In this document: piece after piece, positions 1 to 6,018 of the stretch
How positions within the stretch are numbered: position 1 is the first letter of the stretch
How the letters are laid out: each line of letters opens with the position of its first letter
Assembly: GCA_003577365.1 (NCBI GenBank)
Contig: QEUY01000283.1
Span: 1-6,018, forward strand
Direction: 5' to 3'
Source: Chloroflexota bacterium
GTDB lineage: Bacteria > Chloroflexota > Anaerolineae > Caldilineales > Caldilineaceae
DNA length: 6,018 bases
Notes under the pieces: model-generated
Databases searched by the model: none
Told to the model about the DNA's origin: nothing
Seen by the model: only the letters and a program-made list of their open reading frames with translations
Program-made: the position numbers and the translations under genes

Positions 1-3000
1 TCGATGTTGACGAGAATCGTGTCATCGACCCGGCTGAGCTGGCCCTGATTGCGCCCGCCTGGCGCACCCGGCCCAGCGCAGATCAGATCGAGGCGTTGGG
101 TGGCCCACCTCGTTTGGGCTACGCCGTCGATCCCCAGGGCCGTGTCTTTCTGCGTTGGGCGCTGCCGGTCAGCCCCTACAGCGCCACGGTACAGATCCTG
201 CGCCAGCCCGCGCCGGCTGCTTCGCTGCCCACGCCGCGCCCTGGTGTGGGGATCATCGCGGAGGTCGATCCGATTTATGACGACGCCACAGCTATCCCGC
301 TGCTGGGAGATCACTGGCCCACGCTCCAGACCGCTTTTACGTACACGCTCCAGACCGCTTTTACGTACACGGTGGACGCCGACGGCGTGGCGCAGCCTTA
401 TACCCTCACGACAGTCGCCGAGATGCACGGTTACATCCAGGATGGGACCAACCCCTTTGCCGGCCAGCAACTTGCCAACGAGGACCCCGGCGTGGCGCGT
501 GTCCTCGGTAAAGGCTATCTTGACAGCGACTTCAGCGCTACGGGCACATACACCTACTGGGTGCGAGTGCGCGGGCGTGTGCTCGGCCCGCTGGTGATCG
601 ACACCACGCAGCCTACCCAGTTGCCGGCGCCGGCCAACGTCCAGGCTTTCGAAGGCACGGCCAACACGGACGGCGCACCGGACACCTGGGAACTCCAGAG
701 CGAACTGCGTGTGGCCCACGCCGCCGTCTTTTTAACCTGGAACCCGCACCTGCCGCGCCGCCAGAACCACCCCGAATGGGCAGTTGGGTTCAACGTCTTT
801 CGCAAAGAGTGCGGGCTGGGCGGCAACAACTGTACAGACTACCGGCGTATCAACGAGGAGCCGGTCTTTCCCCAGGCGCTGCCCATCAGCGCCACTCTGC
901 CCGAAACGGTGACCTATGCGTCACTGCCCGGCGTAGCCCTGCGCTACGGCACAGAGATGCAAGAGTTCACCTACTTCTGGGCCGATCGCGACCTCAACAC
1001 CGACCGGCTCTACTGCTACCGGATTGCGGCGCGTGACCTGCTCGGCCAGAACGGCCAGCCCTCCGCCGAGACACCGGAGAGCTGTCTGCGTCCGCCCGAC
1101 TATCTGCCGCCACCCCAGCCGGTGATCGACGAGGCGACGCCGGTCTATGACGGTTGCAAGCCGCGCGCCATCCGTGTGCGCTTTGCCGACGAATCGGCCC
1201 AGGGCGCGGTGGGCTATGAACTCTGGCGCAGCGACCGCGCCACCAGACCGTGGCATCCCCAGTTCTGGGCCCTGCGCGACCAGAGCAGCCCGGATGTGCC
1301 GGCTTCCAGCCAGCAACTGGTCGACGACGCCAGCGATGTCGGCGGGTTACAAGAGCACGATATGTACTGGTACCGCGTCGTCTCCATCGACAAACATGGC
1401 AATCGCAGCGCCCCCAGCGCCCCGCTCTACGCCGCCGTGGACGATATCTGCGCCCCGGCGCCGCCTGTCTGCCCCATTGCGCCGCCCGGTCAGACTGCCA
1501 TCTGCGACCGCTGGGTCTTTCTGGATGATACGGCGGTAGTCAACGTCTACCGCAAATTCAGCAAAGATGACCTGCCGCTGCTGGTCGACCGCGTGCGTAT
1601 CGAAAACTGGGACTGGTACACCTGGCAGGATGAGTACGTCCCGCCCCACGAGACCGACTTCTTCTACGAAGTGCGCGCCGAAGACGAAGTGGGAAACCTG
1701 AGCGAGCCCTCCTTTACGCTCACGCGCACCCTGGGCATCGGCCTGGGTGGGCCGCTCGGCACACCGATCATCACCGGCACGGTGATGACCAAAGTCGGCG
1801 GCGACTATCACGCCACCATCTGGTGGGCGGCGAGCGGCGGTTCCAATCTGCGCGAGTTCAAGATCTACCGCAGCCAGGGCGAAAGTGCGCCCGCTTCCGT
1901 GGCCGAGATGAGCCAGATCGACACCGTGCCGGTGGAAGGTGGCTCAGCCACGCCCCAGACCTACAGCTATGTCAACAATGTGAGCCTCTCACCTAACGAA
2001 ATCTACTGGTACGCAGTCGCCGCGAGCGGCCCCTTTAGCGCCGATGCGCCGAGCGAACCCTACGCCACGCGTTATATCGAACTGGGGCCCGAAGCAGCGC
2101 GGGTGATCTCGCCGCTGGGCATGGATGTGGAGTTGGTGGCCGAAGGCGTCCAAATCACCGTCTATAGCGACTACTGCTGCTTTGTCATTCTGCGCAGCCG
2201 CACCGGAAGCGGCGACTTTACCCAGATCACGCCGGTCATCCACAGCGGCAGCTATCTGGATCGCGATGTGCGCGCCGGCGAACCGGCCTTCTACCAGGCG
2301 CTGCGCATCGACGCTGGCGCCCTCGATGGCCCTAATATCGACTGGAACAACGCCACTGGCGAGATCCTCGCCGCCTCCGCCGTAATCCAGGCCCCGATCC
2401 CCTCCCTCCCGGCGCTGCCGCCGCCCAATCCACAGGCGCCGCCACCCCCATCACCACTGCCGCCGAGTGCGCCAAACGTGCTCCACTTTGGCCCCAACTG
2501 GACGGTGCAGGTGCGCAGCTATGACGCCGGCAGCACCCCCGCCGACGCCAGCGGTGACGGCGCCGTGCTGCTCGAAGTGGCCCCCGGCGATTTCCGCCCC
2601 ACCTGGGTGCAGTTCGATCATATTCAGTTCGACGCCAACGGCAACGTATTAGCCGTCAACCCCGGCGGCAACGTCCAGGTGATGATCAACGCGGGGATGG
2701 TCGTGCAGTTCCCCGACCGGCTCACCTATCTGTTAAACAACCTGACGCTGGACCAAAATGGCGGCGTGGCCGATGTGGCACTGGTAGGCTACGGCCCCGG
2801 CCTTACCCGCTGGGACATGAGCGGGGGTGGCGCCGGCGAACCCAAAGCCGCCGTGCAAGCGGGCGTGCGCATTGCCAATCCCTCCTTGCAATGGACACAG
2901 CCTGTCACACCGCCCGCCGATCACGATTGTACGCAACCGGATGATACGCTGACCTTCCTCTTTGCCGTCACAGATTGGCCGCTGCTGATTGTGCCGACAC

Positions 3001-5978
3001 AACCGTTCACCGTTACCGAGAGCGGCATCAACTTTGGCGCCACCTGCACGCTCTACCGCGACCGCTTCAGCGGCGAAAAGCGCCCCGGCGAGCCGATCCC
3101 GGCCAACCTGATCCGCGACGCCCGCAACGACTACTTCCTACAGCTAAGCTACACTGCGTCATCGGCGACGTACACGGTTGTCGATGGGTTGAGCGGCGCC
3201 TGGAGCAGCAGCGGCGATCACAGTCATCGCACAGCGTGGCCGTATGGTTTCAAGATCACCTCGGCGGCGCGCGCTTTTGCCCTCACCAACGGACGTCTGG
3301 GCGAAGGGACAGTCAGCAACGGCTCGCTCCAGTTCGACTACGCCACTACGATCGACCCCACCCAAGTTGCCAGCTACAACGGCACGTTTAGCGAACTTAC
3401 ACTGGGTAACAACGGCGCCATCTATGGGCAGATCACCGGCGACTCAGTCAATTGGACTGCCTTCACCATCGACGAACCACAGTATAGCCTCTACGTCCCC
3501 GCCGCACTGACGCCCGCCACGCCCGACAGCAGTTGGACGGTCGTGCGCGGCCACCCGGCCAGCGGCGTCCCCGGCGACGGGCGCAACAACCCTGGTCTCA
3601 ATGCACGCGAACGGGCGCTGCACTGGCTGCTCTGCCCCACGATTGGTGCGCCGATGAACCTGCTCACCTTCCCGGCCAATGCGCAGAGCAAACTCGACCT
3701 CTATATCCGCCGCAGCGGCGTGAGCGGTCGCGCCGACATGACGCCGGATAGCGAAGTGGCCGGCCCGGTCTCCGGCTACGACACTCGTTTTACCCGCTTT
3801 GCTCAGAGCTGGCTGAGCAACCTGCCGCTCCAAAGCGGCATCGCCGGACGTATCCTGCTGCCCTACCCGTCGGACGTGGAATTCAACTTCGCCGCCCTGC
3901 TGCTGGACCAAAACGGCTGTGTCGACAAGGGTGATGTGCTGCCCAACGAAGAAATCCTGGCCTACTGGCAGATCGGGCTGCTGCCGCTGGCAGTCGATTT
4001 CCGCACCGCTGCGATTGGCCCCACGGGCCCGGTCGAAAAGCTGTGGGTATTGGGCGAATACACCATCAACAATCTGGCCCGCGTCGATGGCGGCGAGCAA
4101 GACCCGGCGGTGGAGATCGATGTGGCCTTCAACCCGAACGGCACTTTCTACGACAGCGACATTTTTGTACAGGACACGGTCTACTATGTGGATGGCTTCT
4201 ACACGGTGATGAGCGACCTGCGGCTGAGCGACTACGATGTGAACAACCCGGCCAACAGCGAAAACCCGGCCTGGGACGCCAGCATCACCATTCAGCCGCC
4301 GCCGGCCAACGTGGATGGCTTTGTCGAGTTGACCGCCGGCGTCTACGTGCCCTGGTTTGGCTCGGTGACCGACGCCAACAACGACCATATCTTTCTGCTG
4401 GGTGGGGGAACCTACGTAGGCTTTGACCAGCGCCCGCACGCTGCACAGCCGCTCAGCGCAGATCTGCCCATCGAATACGCCTACGATCTGGCTTATGCGC
4501 AGGTGAATCCGGCTGGTGGCGCGCCGAGCCGCTGGGTGGGCATCGCTAAGGTGACGGCTTGGGACCTGTTGATCATGGACCTGCCGCACAGCATCGTCAT
4601 CGAGCCGGCGGAGCAGCGCCACTTCTATGGCTTCCCCGCCGCCGCCGCCGTGATGCAGGCTGTCCACGAGGCGTATCTCTCTTGGGGTACAGAAAGCACG
4701 CCGCGGGCGACGCTCTTTGCCGGCTGGCGCGACGAGTTGGAGATATCCGGCGCGGTCTTTGATACACAGGTGAACGACGCCGTCGCCATTCTCGACAACG
4801 TCAACGTCCAGTCATACAAGAATCTGCTCGACGCCATCAACAACGCCGCCGGCTCCACCGAGGATTCGATCAGCACGTGGCTGACCGACGCTGGTGTCAG
4901 CGTGGCGACGCGCGAGCAAAGGATTCCCATCTTTGACGAGGTGTTGACCAACAGCCCGCTCCAGATCAAGTGGCCGCGCGGCGCGACCTTCGCCACCACC
5001 GAGTTCGACGACGACGGGCGGCCCGTCGGCATGTACAAGGACCTGATCGAACTCGACGCCTACGTCAAGCTCTACACCAAAGAGCAGAGCGCCACCGGCT
5101 CCGACGCCGACTGGTCGGTGCTGTTGCGCGGTGCGCTGGAGATCAATCTGGACCCGCAGGGCGAGATCTACGTGGGCGCCACCGGCATCCAGGCTGCCGT
5201 GCTCGACAAAGAAACCACGATGGACGTGGAGTTCGTGCTCTACTTCGCCGACCCCTATGGGCTGGAAGGACGCTTGGCACTCTACGATTTTGAGACTGAG
5301 GTCGCGACTATCGACTACGCCAGCGCCGTGGGTGGCTTCACGGTGGAAAGTGGCCAGATCGAACTGCTCTACGTGGGCGCAAACCTGGACATGCAGATGG
5401 ACATGGAAGTGATCGGGCGGATCAACGTGGGCGGCTCGATGCTCTTTGGCCGTCTCGACCCCACCAGCCAGATCCTCCAGACCGACTACAGCGACCTCTT
5501 CGACGACCTGGATACGAGCGCGCTGGCCCCCGGCGAAGTGATCCAGGGTGCGTACATGATGGTCTACGCCAACAACATCCCGCTCTGGAAGTATGGCGCC
5601 GGCTGTGTGGGCTTTGAGATCAACGGTGGCGGCGAGGTGGCCTTCTGGGTCTTCACTCGCGACGGCGGCGGCGACACGGCCTGGGGCACACGGCTGGGCG
5701 TCAACGCCAACGGCAAAGCCTTCTGCGTGGCGTCGTTGGCCGCGGCGGTTACCCTGCAACTGGACAACGACTTCGGCCAGAACAACCTGGACCTCTCGGG
5801 CGACGCCTGGGCCGGGGCCGGCTGCGGCGGCTGCGAACCGGAGACCTGGATCACCGAAACAGGCTTCGAGGACGACAAGTGGTGCCTCAAATGCAAGATC
5901 GAGATGGAGTTCCTGATCCCGCTCAAGGGCTCGCAGAGCAAGTCCGAGTTTGAGGCGGATTTTAGCTGCCCGTTCTGA
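1..5978 (+). CDS. Giant multidomain protein with fibronectin type III-like repeats, 5'-partial
   Basis: The reading frame begins at nucleotide 3 and runs without a stop to TGA at 5976-5978, giving 1,991 residues with the N-terminus missing. A TTG at 96 could be read as a start, but the 31 codons before it are open, use the same GC-rich codons and join smoothly to the protein, and I see no Shine-Dalgarno sequence, so the true start is taken to be off the left edge. In order: six diverged Fn3-like domains (about residues 38-796), a proline-rich hinge (797-824), then about 1,170 mostly beta residues of unknown family ending in two CxxC pairs. No transmembrane helix, LPxTG signal or other anchor is visible at the C-terminus. 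Fn3 strings usually act as spacers or binding modules in extracellular bacterial proteins, so a surface or secreted location is inferred, not shown. No catalytic motif was recognised. The gene is surely real; its function is unknown. Confidence 0.95.
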   Translation, partial: DVDENRVIDPAELALIAPAWRTRPSADQIEALGGPPRLGYAVDPQGRVFLRWALPVSPYSATVQILRQPAPAASLPTPRPGVGIIAEVDPIYDDATAIPLLGDHWPTLQTAFTYTLQTAFTYTVDADGVAQPYTLTTVAEMHGYIQDGTNPFAGQQLANEDPGVARVLGKGYLDSDFSATGTYTYWVRVRGRVLGPLVIDTTQPTQLPAPANVQAFEGTANTDGAPDTWELQSELRVAHAAVFLTWNPHLPRRQNHPEWAVGFNVFRKECGLGGNNCTDYRRINEEPVFPQALPISATLPETVTYASLPGVALRYGTEMQEFTYFWADRDLNTDRLYCYRIAARDLLGQNGQPSAETPESCLRPPDYLPPPQPVIDEATPVYDGCKPRAIRVRFADESAQGAVGYELWRSDRATRPWHPQFWALRDQSSPDVPASSQQLVDDASDVGGLQEHDMYWYRVVSIDKHGNRSAPSAPLYAAVDDICAPAPPVCPIAPPGQTAICDRWVFLDDTAVVNVYRKFSKDDLPLLVDRVRIENWDWYTWQDEYVPPHETDFFYEVRAEDEVGNLSEPSFTLTRTLGIGLGGPLGTPIITGTVMTKVGGDYHATIWWAASGGSNLREFKIYRSQGESAPASVAEMSQIDTVPVEGGSATPQTYSYVNNVSLSPNEIYWYAVAASGPFSADAPSEPYATRYIELGPEAARVISPLGMDVELVAEGVQITVYSDYCCFVILRSRTGSGDFTQITPVIHSGSYLDRDVRAGEPAFYQALRIDAGALDGPNIDWNNATGEILAASAVIQAPIPSLPALPPPNPQAPPPPSPLPPSAPNVLHFGPNWTVQVRSYDAGSTPADASGDGAVLLEVAPGDFRPTWVQFDHIQFDANGNVLAVNPGGNVQVMINAGMVVQFPDRLTYLLNNLTLDQNGGVADVALVGYGPGLTRWDMSGGGAGEPKAAVQAGVRIANPSLQWTQPVTPPADHDCTQPDDTLTFLFAVTDWPLLIVPTQPFTVTESGINFGATCTLYRDRFSGEKRPGEPIPANLIRDARNDYFLQLSYTASSATYTVVDGLSGAWSSSGDHSHRTAWPYGFKITSAARAFALTNGRLGEGTVSNGSLQFDYATTIDPTQVASYNGTFSELTLGNNGAIYGQITGDSVNWTAFTIDEPQYSLYVPAALTPATPDSSWTVVRGHPASGVPGDGRNNPGLNARERALHWLLCPTIGAPMNLLTFPANAQSKLDLYIRRSGVSGRADMTPDSEVAGPVSGYDTRFTRFAQSWLSNLPLQSGIAGRILLPYPSDVEFNFAALLLDQNGCVDKGDVLPNEEILAYWQIGLLPLAVDFRTAAIGPTGPVEKLWVLGEYTINNLARVDGGEQDPAVEIDVAFNPNGTFYDSDIFVQDTVYYVDGFYTVMSDLRLSDYDVNNPANSENPAWDASITIQPPPANVDGFVELTAGVYVPWFGSVTDANNDHIFLLGGGTYVGFDQRPHAAQPLSADLPIEYAYDLAYAQVNPAGGAPSRWVGIAKVTAWDLLIMDLPHSIVIEPAEQRHFYGFPAAAAVMQAVHEAYLSWGTESTPRATLFAGWRDELEISGAVFDTQVNDAVAILDNVNVQSYKNLLDAINNAAGSTEDSISTWLTDAGVSVATREQRIPIFDEVLTNSPLQIKWPRGATFATTEFDDDGRPVGMYKDLIELDAYVKLYTKEQSATGSDADWSVLLRGALEINLDPQGEIYVGATGIQAAVLDKETTMDVEFVLYFADPYGLEGRLALYDFETEVATIDYASAVGGFTVESGQIELLYVGANLDMQMDMEVIGRINVGGSMLFGRLDPTSQILQTDYSDLFDDLDTSALAPGEVIQGAYMMVYANNIPLWKYGAGCVGFEINGGGEVAFWVFTRDGGGDTAWGTRLGVNANGKAFCVASLAAAVTLQLDNDFGQNNLDLSGDAWAGAGCGGCEPETWITETGFEDDKWCLKCKIEMEFLIPLKGSQSKSEFEADFSCPF
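114..617 (+). other. Fn3-like domain A, with long internal insertion
   Basis: This is the most diverged member of the Fn3-like string. It has the B-strand tryptophan ('VFLRW', Trp51), a C-strand-like 'TVQILRQ' soon after, and a closing F-strand-like 'YTYWVRVRG' (Tyr185, Trp186). Between the C-like and F-like strands lie over 100 residues, where a standard Fn3 domain of 90-100 residues would have only a few dozen. The extra segment contains the tandemly duplicated octapeptide and Asp/Gly-rich loops. It could instead be two incomplete domains or an Fn3 domain with a nested module; the assignment rests on motif resemblance only. Confidence 0.5.
321..368 (+). repeat. Perfect 24-bp direct tandem duplication (two copies, in frame)
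   Basis: The unit at 321-344 (beginning acgctccagacc, ending acgtac) is repeated without mismatch at 345-368, and the next two bases (ac) continue the period. The unit is exactly eight codons, so the protein reads TLQTAFTY twice (residues 107-122) and the frame is kept. The identity at all third positions points to a very recent duplication, such as replication slippage, or to an assembly artefact. Confidence 0.95.
621..1106 (+). other. Fn3-like domain B
   Basis: After the linker 'LPAPANVQAF', which is typical of a bacterial Fn3 A-strand, come a B-strand with the conserved Trp ('VFLTWNP'), a C-strand 'GFNVFRKE' (residues 262-269) and an F-strand 'LYCYRIAARD' (Tyr337-Arg340), with 'GQNGQPSAE' in place of the usual GN-S-PS ending. 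The domain is longer than standard because of loop insertions after the C-strand. Cys270 and Cys277 bracket a short Gly/Asn loop, and Cys338 and Cys361 lie on the F-strand and just after the G-strand, so two local disulfides are possible. The recognition is by motif only. Confidence 0.75.
1107..1455 (+). other. Fn3-like domain C
   Basis: This is one of the clearest Fn3 matches in the protein. It begins with a proline-rich linker 'LPPPQPVI', then a B-strand 'AIRVRFAD', a C-strand 'GYELWRSD' (residues 404-410) and an F-G hairpin 'YWYRVVSIDKHGNRSAPS' starting at Tyr455. This closely follows the bacterial Fn3 consensus in which an aromatic-rich strand leads into D-x-x-G-N-x-S-x-P-S. Cys385 near the start and Cys483 at the end bracket the domain. 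Confidence 0.85.
1456..1754 (+). other. Fn3-like domain D
   Basis: A proline-rich linker with Cys490 and Cys501 leads into 'CDRWVFLDD', a C-strand 'VNVYRKF' (Val513-Arg517) and an F-G hairpin 'FFYEVRAEDEVGNLSEPS' beginning at Phe553, again matching the bacterial Fn3 ending. The domain is shorter than B and close to the usual length of 90-100 residues. Confidence 0.85.
1755..2084 (+). other. Fn3-like domain E
   Basis: The domain opens with 'LGTPIITG', has the B-strand tryptophans in 'ATIWWAAS', a C-strand 'FKIYRSQGES' (Phe619-Ser624) and an F-strand 'IYWYAVAAS' (Tyr668-Ala671), closing with 'DAPSEP'. Order and spacing of these landmarks fit a standard Fn3 domain of about 110 residues. Confidence 0.85.
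2085..2390 (+). other. Fn3-like domain F, diverged
   Basis: The sixth unit keeps a B-strand 'VQITVYSDYCC', a C-strand 'FVILRSRTGSGDFTQI' (Phe727-Ser732) and an F-strand 'AFYQALRID' (Phe763-Gln765), but lacks the GN-S-PS ending. It carries a vicinal cysteine pair, Cys725-Cys726. It is followed directly by the proline-rich hinge, so it is the last unit of the Fn3 string. Confidence 0.65.
2391..2474 (+). other. Proline-rich interdomain hinge
   Basis: Residues 797-824 contain 15 prolines in 28 positions, with the rest mainly Ala, Ser, Leu, Asn and Gln. Such a segment is an extended, probably poorly structured linker. It marks the border between the Fn3 string and the unrelated C-terminal region, whose first strand 'NVLHFGPNWTVQV' follows at once. 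Proline hinges of this kind are common in extracellular multidomain proteins. Confidence 0.9.
4635..4950 (+). other. Predicted helical island within the beta-rich region
   Basis: Residues about 1545-1650 are rich in Ala, Leu, Glu and Asp with helix-like hydrophobic spacing: 'AAAAVMQAVHEAYLSW', 'VNDAVAILDNVNVQSYKNLL', then 'DAINNAAGSTEDSISTWL' and 'PIFDEVL'. The charged residues rule out a transmembrane helix. It may be a separate small domain or a helical insertion between two beta modules. This is judged by eye from composition and spacing. Confidence 0.5.
5823..5894 (+). other. C-terminal C-x2-C-x16-C-x2-C cluster, possible metal site
   Basis: The codons for Cys1941 and Cys1944 (CGGC) and Cys1961 and Cys1964 (CLKC) form two CxxC pairs separated by 16 residues. 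This spacing is seen in zinc-ribbon-like sites, where each pair sits on a turn of a beta hairpin. The pairs lack the usual CPxCG knuckle sequence. If the protein is exported, two disulfides are equally plausible. Cys1868, Cys1908 and Cys1989 are also nearby, so seven of the 21 visible cysteines lie in the last 125 residues. Confidence 0.5.
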
Positions 5979-6018
5979 ACGAGGTAAGGGTTTCAGGTTC
6001 ATACCGCACCGCCGTCTG

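Larger units (their letters stand above)
2475..5975 (+). other. Large beta-rich C-terminal region of unknown family
   Basis: Residues 825-1991 read as alternating hydrophobic and polar strands joined by Asp/Asn/Gly turns, and I recognise no known domain. A short hairpin-like motif, hydrophobic-D/N-x-N/Q-G-hydrophobic, recurs: FDANGNV (2628), LDQNGGV (2748), LGNNGAI (3402), LDQNGCV (3903), FNPNGTF (4128), LDPQGEI (5148) and VNANGKAF (5700). A mainly helical stretch interrupts the beta pattern at about 4635-4950. The last 150 residues are glycine- and cysteine-rich. A beta-sandwich array, beta-solenoid or beta-roll are all possible. No enzyme motif was seen, so no function is proposed. Confidence 0.7.

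Noticed and set aside
49..597. Open frame on the plus strand overlapping the start of the main frame
   Set aside because: The product is Arg-, Pro- and Ser-rich with no recognisable motif, typical of an out-of-frame reading of GC-rich DNA. The main frame is open across the same stretch and carries Fn3 landmarks.
2398..2474. C-rich, low-complexity DNA as a possible regulatory or structural element
   Set aside because: The base bias is explained by the proline codons of the hinge, and the frame runs straight through it.
3444..4667. Long open frame on the minus strand (about 407 codons)
   Set aside because: Its codons are exactly the reverse complements of the sense codons, so a stop needs a sense TTA, CTA or TCA codon, which this GC-rich gene rarely uses; the frame ends precisely at a sense TCA Ser codon at 3444. 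The product is rich in His, Val, Arg and Gly, as expected of an antisense shadow.
5388..5408. Alternating methionines (MQMDM) as a possible copper site
   Set aside because: Three methionines on alternating positions fit one face of a beta strand in this hydrophobic/polar alternating region. There are no further Met or His clusters beside it to support metal binding.
4812..6002. Long open frame on the minus strand (about 396 codons) reaching into the downstream region
   Set aside because: It has the same codon-aligned antisense phase and ends at a sense TCA at 4812. The sense frame has coherent beta-protein features over the full length, while the antisense product shows no domain.
5979..6018. 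Possible terminator or ribosome binding site (gaggtaaggg) after the stop codon
   Set aside because: Only a four-base gaac/gttc match flanks this stretch, too weak for a terminator stem, and no run of T follows. The purine-rich stretch has no ATG, GTG or TTG after it within the window, so it cannot be tied to a start.

Overview
The whole window is the interior and 3' end of one very large protein-coding gene on the + strand. The frame whose codons begin at nucleotide 3 is open from the left edge to a TGA at 5976-5978, giving 1,991 visible residues. The gene's own start lies upstream of the window, so no initiation codon, signal peptide, promoter or ribosome binding site can be assigned. Residues below are numbered from the first complete codon, so residue = codon start / 3. 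Only 40 bases follow the stop codon and they hold no recognisable feature.

The DNA is GC-rich with a strong preference for G or C at the third codon position (CTG, GCC, GAC, GGC and AAC dominate), and the protein is rich in beta strands, Asp, Asn, Gly and Pro. This style fits a high-GC environmental bacterium. A member of the Chloroflexota is my best guess, but it rests on style alone; Myxococcota, Planctomycetota or others are not excluded.

The protein falls into three parts. (1) Residues about 38-796 form a string of six strongly diverged fibronectin type III-like domains, recognised by a repeated pair of landmarks: a 'F-x-V-F/Y-R' C-strand and a 'Y-W-Y-x-V' F-strand, often followed by 'D-x-x-G-N-x-S-x-P-S'. 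The first of these carries a long insertion with a perfect 24-bp tandem duplication (321-368). (2) Residues 797-824 are a proline-rich hinge. (3) Residues 825-1991 are a region of about 1,170 residues, mostly beta, that I cannot assign to any family. It contains a recurring 'hydrophobic-D-x-N/Q-G-hydrophobic' hairpin motif, one helical island and a C-terminal C-x2-C-x16-C-x2-C cluster.

The architecture (Fn3 string, proline hinge, large beta region, 21 cysteines, no transmembrane segment in view) is most consistent with an extracytoplasmic surface or secreted protein. Its function cannot be derived from this window. No RNA gene, mobile element, CRISPR array or second gene is supported.
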